A stretch of DNA of 64,000 bases from Alentia gelatinosa (taxonomy: Eukaryota > Annelida > Polychaeta > Phyllodocida > Polynoidae), in the NCBI GenBank assembly GCA_950022655.1, contig OX465590.1, positions 40,996,718 to 41,060,717 on the forward strand. Direction: 5' to 3'. The position numbers and the translations under genes are program-made. Of this stretch, positions 33,301 through 45,029 are shown in pieces. Below the pieces are notes generated by a model. That model was not told the origin of the DNA and made no database searches. It saw nothing but the letters and a program-made list of their open reading frames with translations. Every line of letters starts with the position of its first letter. Position 1 is the stretch's first letter.

Positions 33301-36300
33301 TTCTTTAGTCTTGGGGCAGTGTGCTGCCTGTGATGTCTGACATGAGCCAGTGTTCCACATGGGTGAACACGTGGGGAGGACCTTCACATTGCCCGTCAGT
33401 AGATGAGTGCCTTACCTGTGGGCCGTGAAGCATGACGGCCACGCCCACACATGTGCTACCTCCAAGGCCTGTTGGGGAACTACCTGTAAATGTTTCAGCA
33501 GGTACGATTATGTCCCAATACAAGCTGCATTCAAGGCTAATGGTTTTAAAGTAGCTCATGCAAAATAAGTTCACAGTTATTGGACATATAACGAATAGGT
33601 ATGTAAAGAAAAGGTAACTAGAGATAAATTATGGGGAGAACAAACAGGTATGGGTTCCTTGTTCTAGTGATGAATTAATGCCTATAATTCAAGCAGAATA
33701 TGTTTTGTTTCAGGGGGGATTTTTTCTTTTCTTTTTTACTGAAAATTATGAAATATGCTGAGGCCATAAAGTATAATATAGGTGTAAACTGTATCTCAAC
33801 ATTTTGCTTCCATATGTATTGGAGAGGTTTACTGTATTTGATATTTTGTGCAATACAAGTTGGGGGCAACAGCCCCTGTTACTCTTCTCAGAGTCTGCAA
33901 TGATTACCATCGACGCGTAAAGATGCGATGCTTAAAACTTGAATTATTAATGCTGCGATGTGGAAAATGTTTAATGATGTTTCTAAAAGTATATATTTTA
34001 CCAAGCGTGTGAAATCAGCCCCTGCTGTGTGCAGCCATTATTGGGCGGTTGGTGAATAACGTAAAATTTATGTCATACTTGAATTCCAGGAAATAAGGCC
34101 ATGATACATTCAGTATCAGTGATTGTATTTATCAAGTGATTCTTACATATTGAACGCATCATTTTTCAAATAGTTTCTTCATTGTCAGAACAACTGATGA
34201 TTCTTGAATCAATTCTACATTTGCTGAGTGTTTAGGACTGGGGCCACTGTCCAGTCTCTCGTCTTGTGCAATATATATAGACAATAAACAATGATTTTGT
34301 GGACAGGCAACTATAAACCATGAGAGTTGAAGCATAGTGATACATGAGCGCTAGCAACATCAACCTCAAGTAGTTTACAGAGCCACCTGTTCACATAACC
34401 ATTGTTTATGCATTTATTATCCATCCTATCGAAACCCAATAATTGCCATATGAAAGGGTATAACAATAGGGACTTTTGCTCTATAGCACAATGGGACTAT
34501 TCTCCCATATACCATGCATTAGAGGCTATATATATATTTTTTTTTTTTTTGAAGTTATGTTTATTCTGGAGGGATATACTAGGGTAAAATTACCCTGTTT
34601 TCAGTAGGCTCCAGGGCCAGCAAGGGGGTTTTTGTTTCACTGACTGAATCTGTATGCCACAGTTATGGTATCTGACAGGTTTTATATAATGGGTCTTGGT
34701 TAACTGAGTCCCCATACATTTTCAATGGGGTCTTTGTATACCATGGCTAACAAAGGTGACCATAGAGACATGGCCTGACCACAGACAGCGGTCCCTCTCG
34801 CCCAGTCCCAGTCCTAAACACTCTGTATGCGCATGTCGGCAAGGGTATGGCTTGTCATTTCAGTATTCTCTGCTCAATCTAAAATGTAGTTTATTGCAAG
34901 TTGATCTAGTCAATTATCTTAGGTGGTACCTATTGAATTGTCATGTATAACGAAATGTTATTTCTCTTTTAATTTTTCCTTCAAGTTGTGATTTCTGAAT
35001 GATATGATAGTTTCCATGTGTTGCTTCCACAGGGGCAAACACATTTTGCACCTTTCTCCTATGAGTAGCGCGCTAGGTCTAGAATTGTGCAGCTTTCTAT
35101 TATGATTAATTACAAGAAAGTTGTTTGTGGGAAAGCTAGTACATTAGAGGATTGTATACTTAGATTTCTGTGCATTTAACTGCAGCTTGTTTGAGGCAGG
35201 TTATTCTTCTTGGTTATTAATACTGTACCATTCCTTCAGCAATCCATTCTCTTAACTCAAGTGAAGCCTGATGCTTGTGACGAGTGCTTGTGATTCTTAC
35301 ATTATGTGCACATTCCGACACACTCTCCAGTCATATGTAAACACAAACATGTGTTTCTTGTAATTGTGTGCCATTATTTGACTTGATGTTTTCATTGAGG
35401 GAAATTTAGTTACTGTAGATATGAGGAATTTAAATTGCACTAACCTATGGCAAAAGAAATATTAAAATATATATGATAAATCCAAATTTATGACTGGTAA
35501 ATATCCTTGGCCGTTTATATATTTATCAGATATGCACTAACAGTTCGTTTAGTTGTTTTTGTTTGTATATGAACTAAATTTCATAAACAACACCATTCCA
35601 TATAACAGTTTTTGTTGTGTGTGTTCTGGCCTAGTTCTTCACCTGAAGTGTCAAGTATAAATGATTAAACTGGAGGTAACAATTATATCTCATATGGGGG
35701 CTCTTAGTCTGGTAGTAAGTAATGTAACATTAATGGGGGCAAGGTGCAGTTGGTGCAGCCATAGTATTTTACTGGAGATTTTCATATGATTTGATAAATT
35801 TGTAGTTCGCAAATAGAATCGAATCTTTCACCAATATAAAAGAAATATATGTGTTGAAAAGGAACACCAACCACAAACCAGTAGAAATTGTAAGTCTATG
35901 TTTTATTGTCCCTAATTCAATATGGTACAATTTGTTATGTGTTTTAGTTGTCTAGATAACTTGGACAACATTTCTGTACCTGGTGGTACCTTCCTCAAGC
36001 CCTGCTAAAGTTAGACTATAGAACCCTTGTAAAGAGAATGTGTCATCTTTCTCCAAAATACATTCTTCATTTTCATGATGCATTGTATTCTATTGGCTTG
36101 GCTATGATGTTGACGCTTTGTATCGTAGAACGCCTATATATATATCATTGTTGATATTTCCATCAAGACCATATAAGGAGTGGTCAATGTGCCTCATTAC
36201 CATTCAATGACGTCATCTGGATTTTCCACCTATCACGTGACTCTAAAGGCATTAATACTTTCACCGGAGGAAACAACCTCATATTAAGGGTCACAAGACA

Positions 36301-37979
36301 TGGATTTGATTATTCAGAAACGTATCATTGAATATTCTAATGTAAATTATATTTAATAAGCACCGACTGACATATCGTTCTATTTGGTGTAACTAAATCA
36401 CTATAAGTTGTCAAATACATACATTTCACTGCTCTGGGCGTCGTGTAGTATCAATTCAAAACCACCGGTATTGTTGAGTTGCTAGTTAAAGATATAATAT
36501 TCAAAGAAAAGTAAATATAAGAGAAATGGTTGACGAAAATGCTCCATTTGTCCCATAAGACAATTAGTGCCTAATACGGTTCTTCTCTTTAAGTTACCAA
36601 ACCATAATTTGTATACACCAACTGCCTCCTGCAGATTATGCAGTGTTTCTACATAACACTAGACGGCGCCCATGTGAGTGAAACTAGTGTATACCAGTGA
36701 TTGATTCCCTGTCAAGGTATAGAAATACATGCATATACCATCTTGACATGGTTCGAGCTGTTCACACAAGAATGTGCAAAATGTTCAGGTGACATTGATC
36801 TGTGTTGCTGCTAATTTTTTTAGACTTGCATATATCTACATCACGTTTGGGAATGTAAGAATGACACAAAAAGCAAATACTTGCCATATATCGGAACATA
36901 TACACACATATAAATCCAGGTTACTCGAAGAATCCCCAAGTTGCGGTATTTTTCCTACCTGCCCCAGGTTTGTCACTAGAGGGGGTGGAGTGGCTAATTT
37001 GTATGAATATTTCTTGTTTGGACAAGGGACGATGAGGTGATATCCATTTTCAGTAACGTAAAGGGAGGTTGTCTTGTTCTACCCGAGTGGTCGCCTTGAC
37101 ACAAGTTTATATTCATAAAAAGTGCGAGTAATTTCACAACATTTCTATTATTCCTAACTATCTCATGGATTATTCTCAGTGCTTGTCCTCCAATCGTTAT
37201 ACTAGTCAAGGAAACGGATCATATTGTGTGCATTTTAGTGACTCGTGGAGTAGCATTTCTGACCTAGGTAAAATGAAATTACGGTTCCAATTTCACTGAA
37301 AGTTATTATCCTAGGCCCTAAGTTATTAAGTTGTTGTTATATTCATTGTGAAATGTTGTTGGACTATCTTCCCCTCACAATATTAGATATGTGGCTGTGT
37401 TTACACACGGGCGTTAAGACTACGATCTTGTTAAGACTGGGACGGACGCGGTCTGGTTACTTGTCAATGTTACAAATGCCTTACAAACCTTTCTTGTGGA
37501 ATTGCACAATCTCGTCTTTCTAGTTGTTCTAGCTGTACAGAAAAAAACAACATACAGAGGTTATTTATGAATTTACTATCACTAGATGGCTAGTTGGTTT
37601 TGAGAGCTCCATCCTTTCTTATGAGGAGTGGCTCGGCAGAACGACTGCACTTTTCTACGTCATTATTAATAAAATAATATACACCTGCACTTGAACATTA
37701 CTATTATAGGAATGGAACAAATGTTGTCGGCGTCAAATGTGAATACAAACATGATTGGCATGATTCAGCCAAATAAAAATATATCAAGAGATTTGTTTGT
37801 TGCTGTGTCCTTTACTTAGTATGATGAATTAATGTAGAAGTTGGGCAATTTAAGCTGTTATTATTTCGGTTTGACCTGTAGGTCAAGACCGAAATATATT
37901 AGGGGAGAAGGGGAACGGTTTTTGCGGCTTACATTATAATACATTAAAGTAATGTATTCTGAATAATTATACCCTGGAT

Positions 37980-39105
37980 ACCGGTCCGCAGCCGGCGACA
38001 GAAGTGTATTTTTATATATTGTATAGGCACCTGTTGCGGTTCAGTGTACTTGCAACAGGCTTCCACCTCCCTCCCTCCCTCCCTACCTCGCTCGGTCGTA
38101 GGTGCGATTGATCCTTAAATTTATGTTAAGTTGAGCCTCTGACTATGTCTTGTATGCTGGTGACCTATTTGACCTGATTCCCTCGAACATGTCTGGTGTC
38201 GGCACCCGTTGCAGTTCAATGAATCCCTACTAGCGGGTGGAGCCCCACAGGTCAGATGTGGTCCGCACCAGGCGACAGTAGTCTATTTTTATATATTGCG
38301 CACCCGTTACGGTTCAATGAATCCCTACTAGCGGGTGGAGCCCCACAGGTCAGATGTGGTCCGCACCAGGCGACAGTAGTCTATTTTTATATATTACGCA
38401 CCCGTTACGGTTCAATGAATCCCTACTAGCGGGTGGAGCCCCACAGGTCAGATGTGGTCCACTTGGCGACAGTAGTGTATTTTTATATATTGCAACAGGC
38501 TTCCACCTCTCTCCCTCCCTACCTAGCGGGTGGGTCCCGCGGGCGCCGATACAAGACGCGTTGGATGGAATCAGGGGGCCGTTTCATAATCCAGGATCGT
38601 ACATGTAGACGGCTGGGATAGCGAGGCGAACAACGTACCTATTAATTCTGGGTTTCATAACCCCTCTCACTATTCAGCAGTCTTGTTCGTTCGTTATTTT
38701 CGGGTATTCGTTCGTTGTTCAGACAATTAACGAAAAAAATGCTTTTAACGAATCTTACGCAAGTTATGAAACAGGGCCCAGACCCGTTGGATGGAATCAG
38801 GTCAAATAGGTCACCAGCACAGCCGTTGCGGTTCAATGAATACCTACTAGCGGGTGGGTCTCGCTCTGGTCAGATGTGGTCCGCACCCGGCGCCCGCGGG
38901 ACATACCCGCTAGGGAGGGAGGGAGGGAGGGAGGGAGGGAGGGAGGGAGAGAGGTGGAAGCCTGTTGCAATATATAGTCTATTTTTGTATTGGTCAAGAC
39001 TCCTCCAAGTACGGTGGTGCGTTCGTCTTGGATATTTATGTTACAGTAGTGTATTTTTATATATTGCAACAGGCTTCCACCTCCCTCCCTCCCTTATTAC
39101 TTGTT
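37980..39105. repeat. Complex tandem repeat region with 98-bp units
   Basis: Units with GAATCCCTACTAGCGGGTGG at 38221, 38319 and 38417 have an exact 98-bp period, and a variant lies at 38838. CCCTCC runs near 38065 and 38513 and a GGGA run at 38913-38948 flank partial units in both orientations. A fragment of the GTTTAATAATCTAGGATCG element lies at about 38575-38612. Confidence 0.75.
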
Positions 39106-39356
39106 GAAACCGAAATCATGGCAATGCCATGCCAACTTTTAATCCTTGTATCAAATCCAGTATGACAGAAGAGTTGTCATTTGTGATTCATGTTAATCGG
39201 GTATGTATTCAGTCTCATTCAAAAATATCGAGATTAGTCCTTACTTTATGAGATGAAGTGATTGATATAGAAAATTACATATATCTAATATGCTTTTTCA
39301 TCCTTTATCATACAATATTTTAATTGGGTAGACTCCTAGGCTTTATGTGTAATTTT

Positions 39357-39862
39357 TACCTACTATATCTAAAAAACTACGATTCTGGTAGTATCTGCTT
39401 GGACTTCTGCCCGCACATAAGGACATAGTGAACCAGACTTAGGCTTGGAGAGTGAAGGGCCACGAGAGTGAGAATCTCGTGGAGGAAAATATTAGAATCT
39501 GTTCTTCTTTTTTGTAGATCTATTGGCAGAAATATCTTTTCTTTTATGATTTATTTCGAGCCATGCCGAAATCGATGTTTAGTAGTGTAGTTTTCTTATC
39601 TACTTTTCTCGTGAGAAACCAATGAGATCTCAACTTTTGCTGGTAGCCCCACTTTCAAAACTCCGCTGATTTCCCCCACCCACCAACAGCCTAAGTATTT
39701 GACCCCATTTGAGCATCTGACTTTGTGGAGTAGTCCGCAAGGTGTTTTCCCTGGGAATGCGAGAGTCGGTAGTTCGAACCCAGCTACAGGCAGCCCGTAA
39801 TTTCATTTTTCAATATTTTCCCCTCAACTCGGACTCGACGAAGTCGCTAGTAATACTAGAAA
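39357..39862 (+). mobile_element. ~500-bp dispersed element with tRNA-like domain (F3), copy 1
   Basis: It is colinear with the reverse complement of 45630-46132, from CTACTATATCTAAAA to ACTCGACGAAGTCGCTAGT. Near its right end (39722-39805) are TTGTGGAGTAGTCC and AGTTCGAACCC, like pol III A and B boxes of a tRNA. Upstream is GGGCCACGAGAGTGAGAATC. No ORF. It is either a SINE with the tRNA part near its 3' side or a composite. Confidence 0.6.
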
Positions 39863-40065
39863 GAAAGTATACATCGTGATCTTGAGGTCCTAAGAAAGAG
39901 ATTAATCAGGAAAGACTGGGATGGACGTGGTCTGGTTGTCAATGTTACAAATGCCTTACAAACTTTTCCATGGCAATGAGATGCGAGCAATGTCAGAGAT
40001 GTCTATGGCAATAGCAAAGGAAATAATGAAACAAGGTGACCACTCAGCATAATTTATCTCACACT

Positions 40066-40071
40066 TTTATT
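40066..40071 (-). terminator. MRPL20: MRPL20 polyadenylation signal
   Basis: TTTATT on the + strand is AATAAA for the - strand transcript, 114 bp after the MRPL20 stop codon. Cleavage would fall near 40045-40055. Confidence 0.55.
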
Positions 40072-40184
40072 TCTAACTCATAACAATGTACTTATACACA
40101 TCCGTGTCTTGACCTAACATTCACAACAATTATTCACAGATTATACAATATCTTAGTTTATAATATTTCCGCTAGGCGGACCGT

Positions 40185-43100
40185 TTAGAGCATCCCCCTG
40201 GTGACGACACCTGTAGGTTTCGGCGTGTCAATGGTGGCCAAACCTACTTGATGTACTTTGGACTTCGCAACTTCACATAAACTCTGGAAAAAGAAATGAT
40301 ACATTTATACATCTTATTCTTGTGAATAAAATTAAATGTTCCACAATACATTCCAGTAAATTAAGCACAGATCCGGAAATGTGAAACAGAACCAGCCAAC
40401 CATTTCCTATTAATTATAAGTAACTACAGTATTACCCCGCGTAAGCGGACACCCTCCGTTCCGGACCAAAGTGTCTGCTTACGCGGGTGTGTCCGCTTAC
40501 GCGAGGTTAAAATAAACATCTAATAGAAGGAACCGTTCCGAACAAAGGTGTCCGTTAACGCGGGGTGTCCGCTTACGCTTACGCGGGGTGTCCGCTAGGC
40601 GGGGTTCTACTGTATATCACACCCTGATGAAGGGCTTAAAAGCCCGAAACATGTCGCTGAATTAAAGACAAATGCGGGTAGGTATCGAAACGCCCCCTGG
40701 TTTAACACTGGTGCTGCCATCTGGGGCCATGAAAATATAGCAGTTTCTCATAGACACCAATAGATAATCACTTACCTTCTTCAGATGGCCTTCCCAAAGA
40801 AATTAGCATGGTGACATAGTTTTTTTTTAGCATTTCTCATTTGTACATGTTCCCAACTATCATAATCCAAAATTATTTGAAGATAGCAATAGAACATCAG
40901 TGTCATTTAGCAACAAGTGTCATTAGTCACCAATAGTTAAGCACTTACATTTTCAGATGGCCCTCCCATAGAAGTTAGCATGGTGACATGCCATTATTTT
41001 TGCATTTTCTATTTGCTAATATATAGAACTTATATTATCCAGAGTTATTTGCAAATCTCAATAGAATTGAGAAATCACCCAACTACCAGCATTTGTCTTT
41101 AAGTCTTATAACAGGCTTCTCATTTACTGAATAGGGCTACCCCAATACCAAGTTAGTGGGAATATTTCCCTTAGATCTTCCCTACCTATAGAAGTGTTAC
41201 CTAAAAGCCTCCACTAAACTTAGACATGTAGAAAATCTCATTTATCGACAGAAATACCTTCCCATACACTGCTCTCGATAAGTTGTGGGAAGAATGAACT
41301 TTCCGCAAGGTTATTCTCCAATCAAAACAATAATGAAAATATCAATTAATTAAAATTATAAGGAAAATATATTCAATACGTGGCTAGGTGTAATCAGTTT
41401 GGCAGCTACCGCTCAAGTGAGCTCGATGTTGAATTACAAGGAAAAAGATTTGATATCTATTCTTGCCTCTAAGCCCCTTTCATTTTGATATATAACATGT
41501 ATAGAATACAGAATATGCTAGACATTAAGCATAAACCCTAGTCAACGAGTCAGGTTATGCATCTCGACCTCGCTTTGAGTATATTCATGAAACCTTTTTA
41601 GAGTGTGATTGCGCATATGTATACGTTGCCTAATTGTTAGAGTGCTCAAATGGACTTTCAGCATGTTGCAGTTTGTGAAAGGAGTCACAGGGTCTTAGAG
41701 GTGTGCCCAGCTGACCATGACCAATCTACCAGAGACTGAAATACCTAATTGACCTATTGGTGCTTGATGTGTTTGTATCCTAGTTGCAGAAAGAGCAAGT
41801 TGACTGAATGCAAGTGGGTTACAGAAAATGATCTAAAACCTAAACTTTTTAATTTTTGTTTATTCATAATAGCACGCTCATTCATCAATGATGAACATAT
41901 CATGTGCTCCTAACTTTACAATAGAATACAATAATATAGCTACATTAAATACATTGCCATACACGTTTATTAGGATTGTGACTGCTACTTACTTGGAACG
42001 TGCGGGGTTCATATATGGCCAGCTCAGACAATACTTTCCGGTCAAGTTGAACAGAGCTCTATAAATGAAAAAGAAATTTGAAACATGAAAAGGATTAACC
42101 TTAGGGGCTGTCCATAAATGACGTAATTGCTATTTTTTCCTTGCGCCATGGTTTTGTTTGTTTGTTTGGTTTGATTTTACGTCCAGTCAACCATTATAAG
42201 TCCTTTCCAGACTTTCTCAAGGTTCTTTTACACCACTAGGGTGGTGATCGAATCTATGTGATGAATTCAGGTAGAAATCTCACCCCTACACATTTACCGA
42301 AGTGAGAGTTCTTTTACTTCCCACACCACATAGACATGGTATGAGAAGGATGGCCTTTGATATAGCAGTTAATCTACCACTGCTAGGGGTGGGACTCGAA
42401 CCCACAAAGTCTTACAACCTTGGGGTTACAAGTCCGGTGCTCTAACCACTGAGCTAACTCCCCACCCCCCTTGCACCATGGGTCCAGAAAGTCATCCACT
42501 TTTCAACCCACTCATAGGAATCAGTCTACACAGTGCACTGCTGGCTACTCTTTTCTTTACAACCTTTTCTTTGCAACCTTCTGTACCCTGAGAGAGAAAC
42601 ATTTAGCAACTTTTTAAATGGGCAGTTTGATATGCAGTTTGCTGGGTAGGCAGCTTGGTAGGTGGGCATATTGTTGAATAGGCAGGTTAGTGGGTGGACA
42701 TTTGATAGGCAGCTTTTTTCCCTCTCTTCTGTACTTTTTTCTGATATGATGTCACTGGAACCCCCTTTCCCCCTGCTACATGACATCATTTACAGACGGC
42801 CCCGTACACAAAACGACAACTTGTCTACGATATCACAATTTTTATCTTTTTTTTCTGAATTGATAATTTTCCTGATATTAATACCGTGACAGAAAACGCA
42901 ATTATAACTAATCTAGAAAAATTGCATATTATGGTTATTTCATTTTGTTTATGTCTGATTTGAGATTTAATAGTGATTGTAAAGAATTCAAATAGACACA
43001 TTTTTCCTGTTTTGATACACAAAGAAGTGTTGCTTCCTGTAAAGTATACCTATTTTTGCTACACATGTCGAAGATTATAACAAACGATTTTACACGATAG

Positions 43101-44587
43101 AACTTAATTCATAAAAACATGCATCAAGAGGTAATCTAAGGCAAAGACACATTTAGAATTATGGTTATTGGAAATAAAAATCGATATTTAAATTATCGAT
43201 ACATAATTGATTGCATTATTTCGGATATTTATTTATCATATTTTACTCGTACCTGAGCTAATCCCTCCAACAGTAATTCACGCGTCAATCCATGTTCAGC
43301 AGCCGCGGCCGCAATCCGTTCGTCCCACAACTAAAACAAATAACTACCATTTTAGATTCACATCTAATTCAAAATTGATAATTTGTTAAGTGGATACTTC
43401 AGTGAATTTCAACATAAGGATAAAATACAGTGTTAATTGAACATCTTCATTATCATGAATGAATTCGCATCTTTAATATCTCAGATATTTAAAAAATCAA
43501 TACAAAATATTAATATCTCAGGTTTGATTTTTGTTCAATGCAGTTTCTCTCTAGAGATATAGTCTATGTACTAGGTATTGAGCTAAGACTGTCATATCCA
43601 TTCTTTTTTAGCATTTACAAAAAGATTGAGCGATATTTACCAATTTCATATCAATTTTCTTGAGTTTGCGTCCATGTGTGGCGTACCGGAGAGCTCTGTT
43701 TACTGCTCGGATACTTATGGAGAAGCAGTTTCTTGCACGACCGCGGAAGTTCTGGAACAACAACATGTAAACCTATTTTTATAGTTTAGAATGGCCATAG
43801 AACTTTTCTTACATCAGTTCTACTGACACTGAGATTTTTAAAACTCTCTAACACAAAACAATCAACATAATGACGGAAATTTTAATTATGATATTCAAAT
43901 TTCAATGAAAAAAAAATTCTTCTAGCTCTAGCTTTGAACTGGTCTATTAGTAATAATTCATTCAATTCCACTCTTTAGATTTTCTGCAAATGTTTGTTAT
44001 GTTCATACCATACAGGAGTCATCCCACACTCATTAAGAATCATGGGTGATCCACTTGAACTCAACATTTTGATATTTTAAACTTAGTAATAGTGGAACAT
44101 ATATATTTATATAAGAGTCACCTCTTTATAGTCCAGGCTAAATCCAGAAACCATTTAAAACTTTTAATAAAACATTTTATTGGCAGCTGAATGGTTTCTT
44201 TAATATATAGAATTGAACACTATAAAACGTCAAAAGAAAATTACATTACGGTTGTACCAGGCTGGAGTACGGTACTTTGGTGATTTTGGTGATGCAATGT
44301 ACTCTTTGCGTCAATTAATATATCGAAAGAGTAGCAGATCATGCTCTTTTTTAGACCAACGACACAAGTTCTGAACTGAAACAGTATTTAGACTGATCAG
44401 ACTTCAAGTTCAGTGGTACACTAGCACTAGCAGAGCGTTGAGAGCCGAGTATTGGGATTTTCCTCACCTGAGCGAAACGAAGTGCTTGCTGAACTCTCCA
44501 GAATCTGTCAGGTGCATGGTTGAAAGAACCGTGTTTACTATGCATCATTGTTCGTGGCATCCATCGTGCTACTGTTGTGACCACCAT
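40185..44587 (-). CDS. MRPL20: MRPL20, mitochondrial large-subunit ribosomal protein bL20m, five exons
   Basis: Join on the - strand 44587-44468, 43751-43641, 43330-43253, 42058-41993, 40283-40185: 474 nt, 157 residues, every junction in phase 0 with GT-AG introns. The human protein has 149 residues. Matches: RFWRVQQALRFAQNFRGRAR, then RALRYATHGRKLKKIDMK, LWDERIAAAAAEHGL, and LDRKVLSELAIYEPRTFQSL. These are the bL20 signature (rRNA-binding basic helices, then the compact C-terminal part). The Met- and Arg-rich start suits a mitochondrial targeting sequence. The protein assembles with 16S/LSU rRNA in the mitochondrial matrix. Start context has A at -3 and G at +4. Divergent partner: PGD. Confidence 0.92.
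40195..40283 (-). CDS. MRPL20: MRPL20 exon 5, C-terminal coding part
   Basis: After acceptor TTTTTCCAG (exon starts 40283). It encodes SLCEVAKSKVHQVGLATI... and ends GVVTRGML with TAA at 40187-40185. The tail is shorter and less conserved than the core. Confidence 0.85.
40427..40612. mobile_element. pogo/Tigger-like MITE, intact copy
   Basis: CAGTATTACCCCGCGTAAGC at one end and the complement of GCTAGGCGGGGTTCTACTG at the other, flanked by TA on both sides (40425-40426 and 40613-40614). Repeated GTGTCCGCTTACGCGGGG motifs fill the inside. It lies in the last intron of MRPL20. Confidence 0.7.
40618..40662 (+). ncRNA. Hammerhead ribozyme-like motif
   Basis: CTGATGA (40624-40630), then a perfect stem AGGGCTTAAAAGCCC, then GAAA and CATGTC. 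ACATGT is self-complementary, as in minimal hammerheads that act as dimers and are known from Penelope-like elements. Stem I is weak on the 5' side, where the MITE at 40427-40612 ends, so activity is doubtful. Confidence 0.45.
40640..41115. repeat. MRPL20 intron 4 repeat with internal duplication
   Basis: Inverted ends AAAGACAAATGC (about 40666) and GCATTTGTCTTT (about 41095) enclose two copies of CACTTAC...CAGATGGCC...TTAGCATGGTGACAT about 170 bp apart (40771 and 40945). On the - strand one copy contains a donor-like AAG/GTAAGTG. No coding continuity. Confidence 0.5.
41116..41992. other. Rest of MRPL20 intron 4
   Basis: AT-rich, with nothing recognised. Confidence 0.4.
41993..42058 (-). CDS. 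MRPL20: MRPL20 exon 4 (22 codons)
   Basis: Encodes SSVQLDRKVLSELAIYEPRT plus FQ. The LDRKVL..LAIYEP block is the best-conserved stretch of the C-terminal half. Donor CAA/GTAAGT. Confidence 0.92.
42104..42803. mobile_element. MITE with GGGGCTGTCCATAAATGACG ends, split by a SINE
   Basis: GGGGCTGTCCATAAATGACG at the left and the complement of CATCATTTACAGACGGCCCC at the right. The F1 SINE at 42152-42468 is inserted within it. It lies in MRPL20 intron 3. The short internal part has no transposase. Confidence 0.55.
42152..42468 (-). mobile_element. tRNA-Thr-like SINE (family F1), complete copy with target duplication
   Basis: On the - strand it starts with a tRNA-like head: TTAGCTCAGTGGTTAGAGC (A box), CTTGTAA anticodon loop (TGT), GGGTTCGAGTCCC (B box). 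A body with one 93-bp-type unit and a 3' tail GGACGTAAAATCAAACC plus (CAAA)n follow. It is flanked by CCTTGCGCCATGG (42139-42151) and CCTTGCACCATGG (42469-42481), a 13-bp duplication with one mismatch. Confidence 0.85.
43253..43330 (-). CDS. MRPL20: MRPL20 exon 3 (26 codons)
   Basis: Encodes LWDERIAAAAAEHGLTREL plus LLEGLAQ. Acceptor TTTTAG, donor CAG/GTACGA. LW..RI.AA..EHGL is typical of bL20m. Confidence 0.92.
43641..43751 (-). CDS. MRPL20: MRPL20 exon 2 (37 codons)
   Basis: Encodes NFRGRARNCFSISIRAVNRA and then LRYATHGRKLKKIDMKL, the basic rRNA-binding helix. Acceptor GTTCCAG, donor TTG/GTAAAT. Confidence 0.92.
44468..44587 (-). CDS. MRPL20: MRPL20 exon 1 (40 codons)
   Basis: Begins MVVTTVARWMPRTMMHSK, probably the targeting sequence, then DRFWRVQQALRFAQ. 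Donor CAG/GTGAGG at 44467. Confidence 0.9.
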
Positions 44588-45015
44588 CTTTGCTTATTTC
44601 AGAGCTAATATAAAGATGTAACGTGAGTTGTCCTTGAGTTAAACTTGTTAATCAAGCATGTTTAGAGGGAGCGGCCATATATAACTGCTGATCTTCTGCC
44701 TTGACATTGGATCAGATATTCCTTTTGCAAGGTACCAGCTATGGCTACTGATTTACTTCCGGTTGGGATTCTAATTTTATTTTCGTAAAATAAAAAATGC
44801 ATATTAGAAGTCTATGTATAAAATAACAACTATGAATACACGTAAATGGTAACCTGATACCAAATGGTATGTAATTCATTAAAATACGTTGTAAGGTAGT
44901 ACACAAACGCTAAATCAGAAGGCAAGATCTAGGTCATCCCTCGGTCATGTGACCTTCGTACGATCGTCTGCTTGGACTGCTATGCTGGGACACCCGATAA
45001 AGTACACGAACAAGA
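44588..45015. promoter_or_regulatory. Shared divergent promoter region of MRPL20 and PGD
   Basis: Only 428 bp separate the two start codons, which point away from each other, so both 5' UTRs and core promoters must fit here. No clear TATA box is placed for either gene. Confidence 0.7.
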
Positions 45016-45029
45016 ATGGCAAGCGACAA
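45016..45029 (+). CDS. PGD: PGD exon 1, coding part (14 nt)
   Basis: ATGGCAAGCGACAA/GTAAGT gives Met-Ala-Ser-Asp and two bases of a Lys codon. Joined to 63874 it reads MASDKADIALIGLAVMGQN, in line with the N-terminus of animal PGD. A at -3 and G at +4 make a strong start. The match depends on the very distant exon 2, so a transcript would be needed for proof. Confidence 0.75.

Larger units (their letters stand above)
31225..37795 (+). other. PRDM2: Probable PRDM2 3' UTR and downstream sequence
   Basis: Candidate poly(A) signals are AATAAA at 34283-34288 and near 37772, the second followed by GT-rich DNA. Apart from a foldback element (33005-33300) and a small minisatellite (32740-32950) the stretch is repeat-poor, unlike most of the window, so a long 3' UTR is reasonable. 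No coding exon is seen. The true end is not determined. Confidence 0.4.

Noticed and set aside
39722..39805. Functional tRNA gene
   Set aside because: The stems do not close well and the segment is part of a dispersed 500-bp element with an inverted copy at 45630-46132.
42410..42466. Functional tRNA-Thr gene
   Set aside because: The tRNA-like part has A and B boxes but runs straight into the SINE body; the 3' half of the acceptor stem is missing and the copy has a target duplication.
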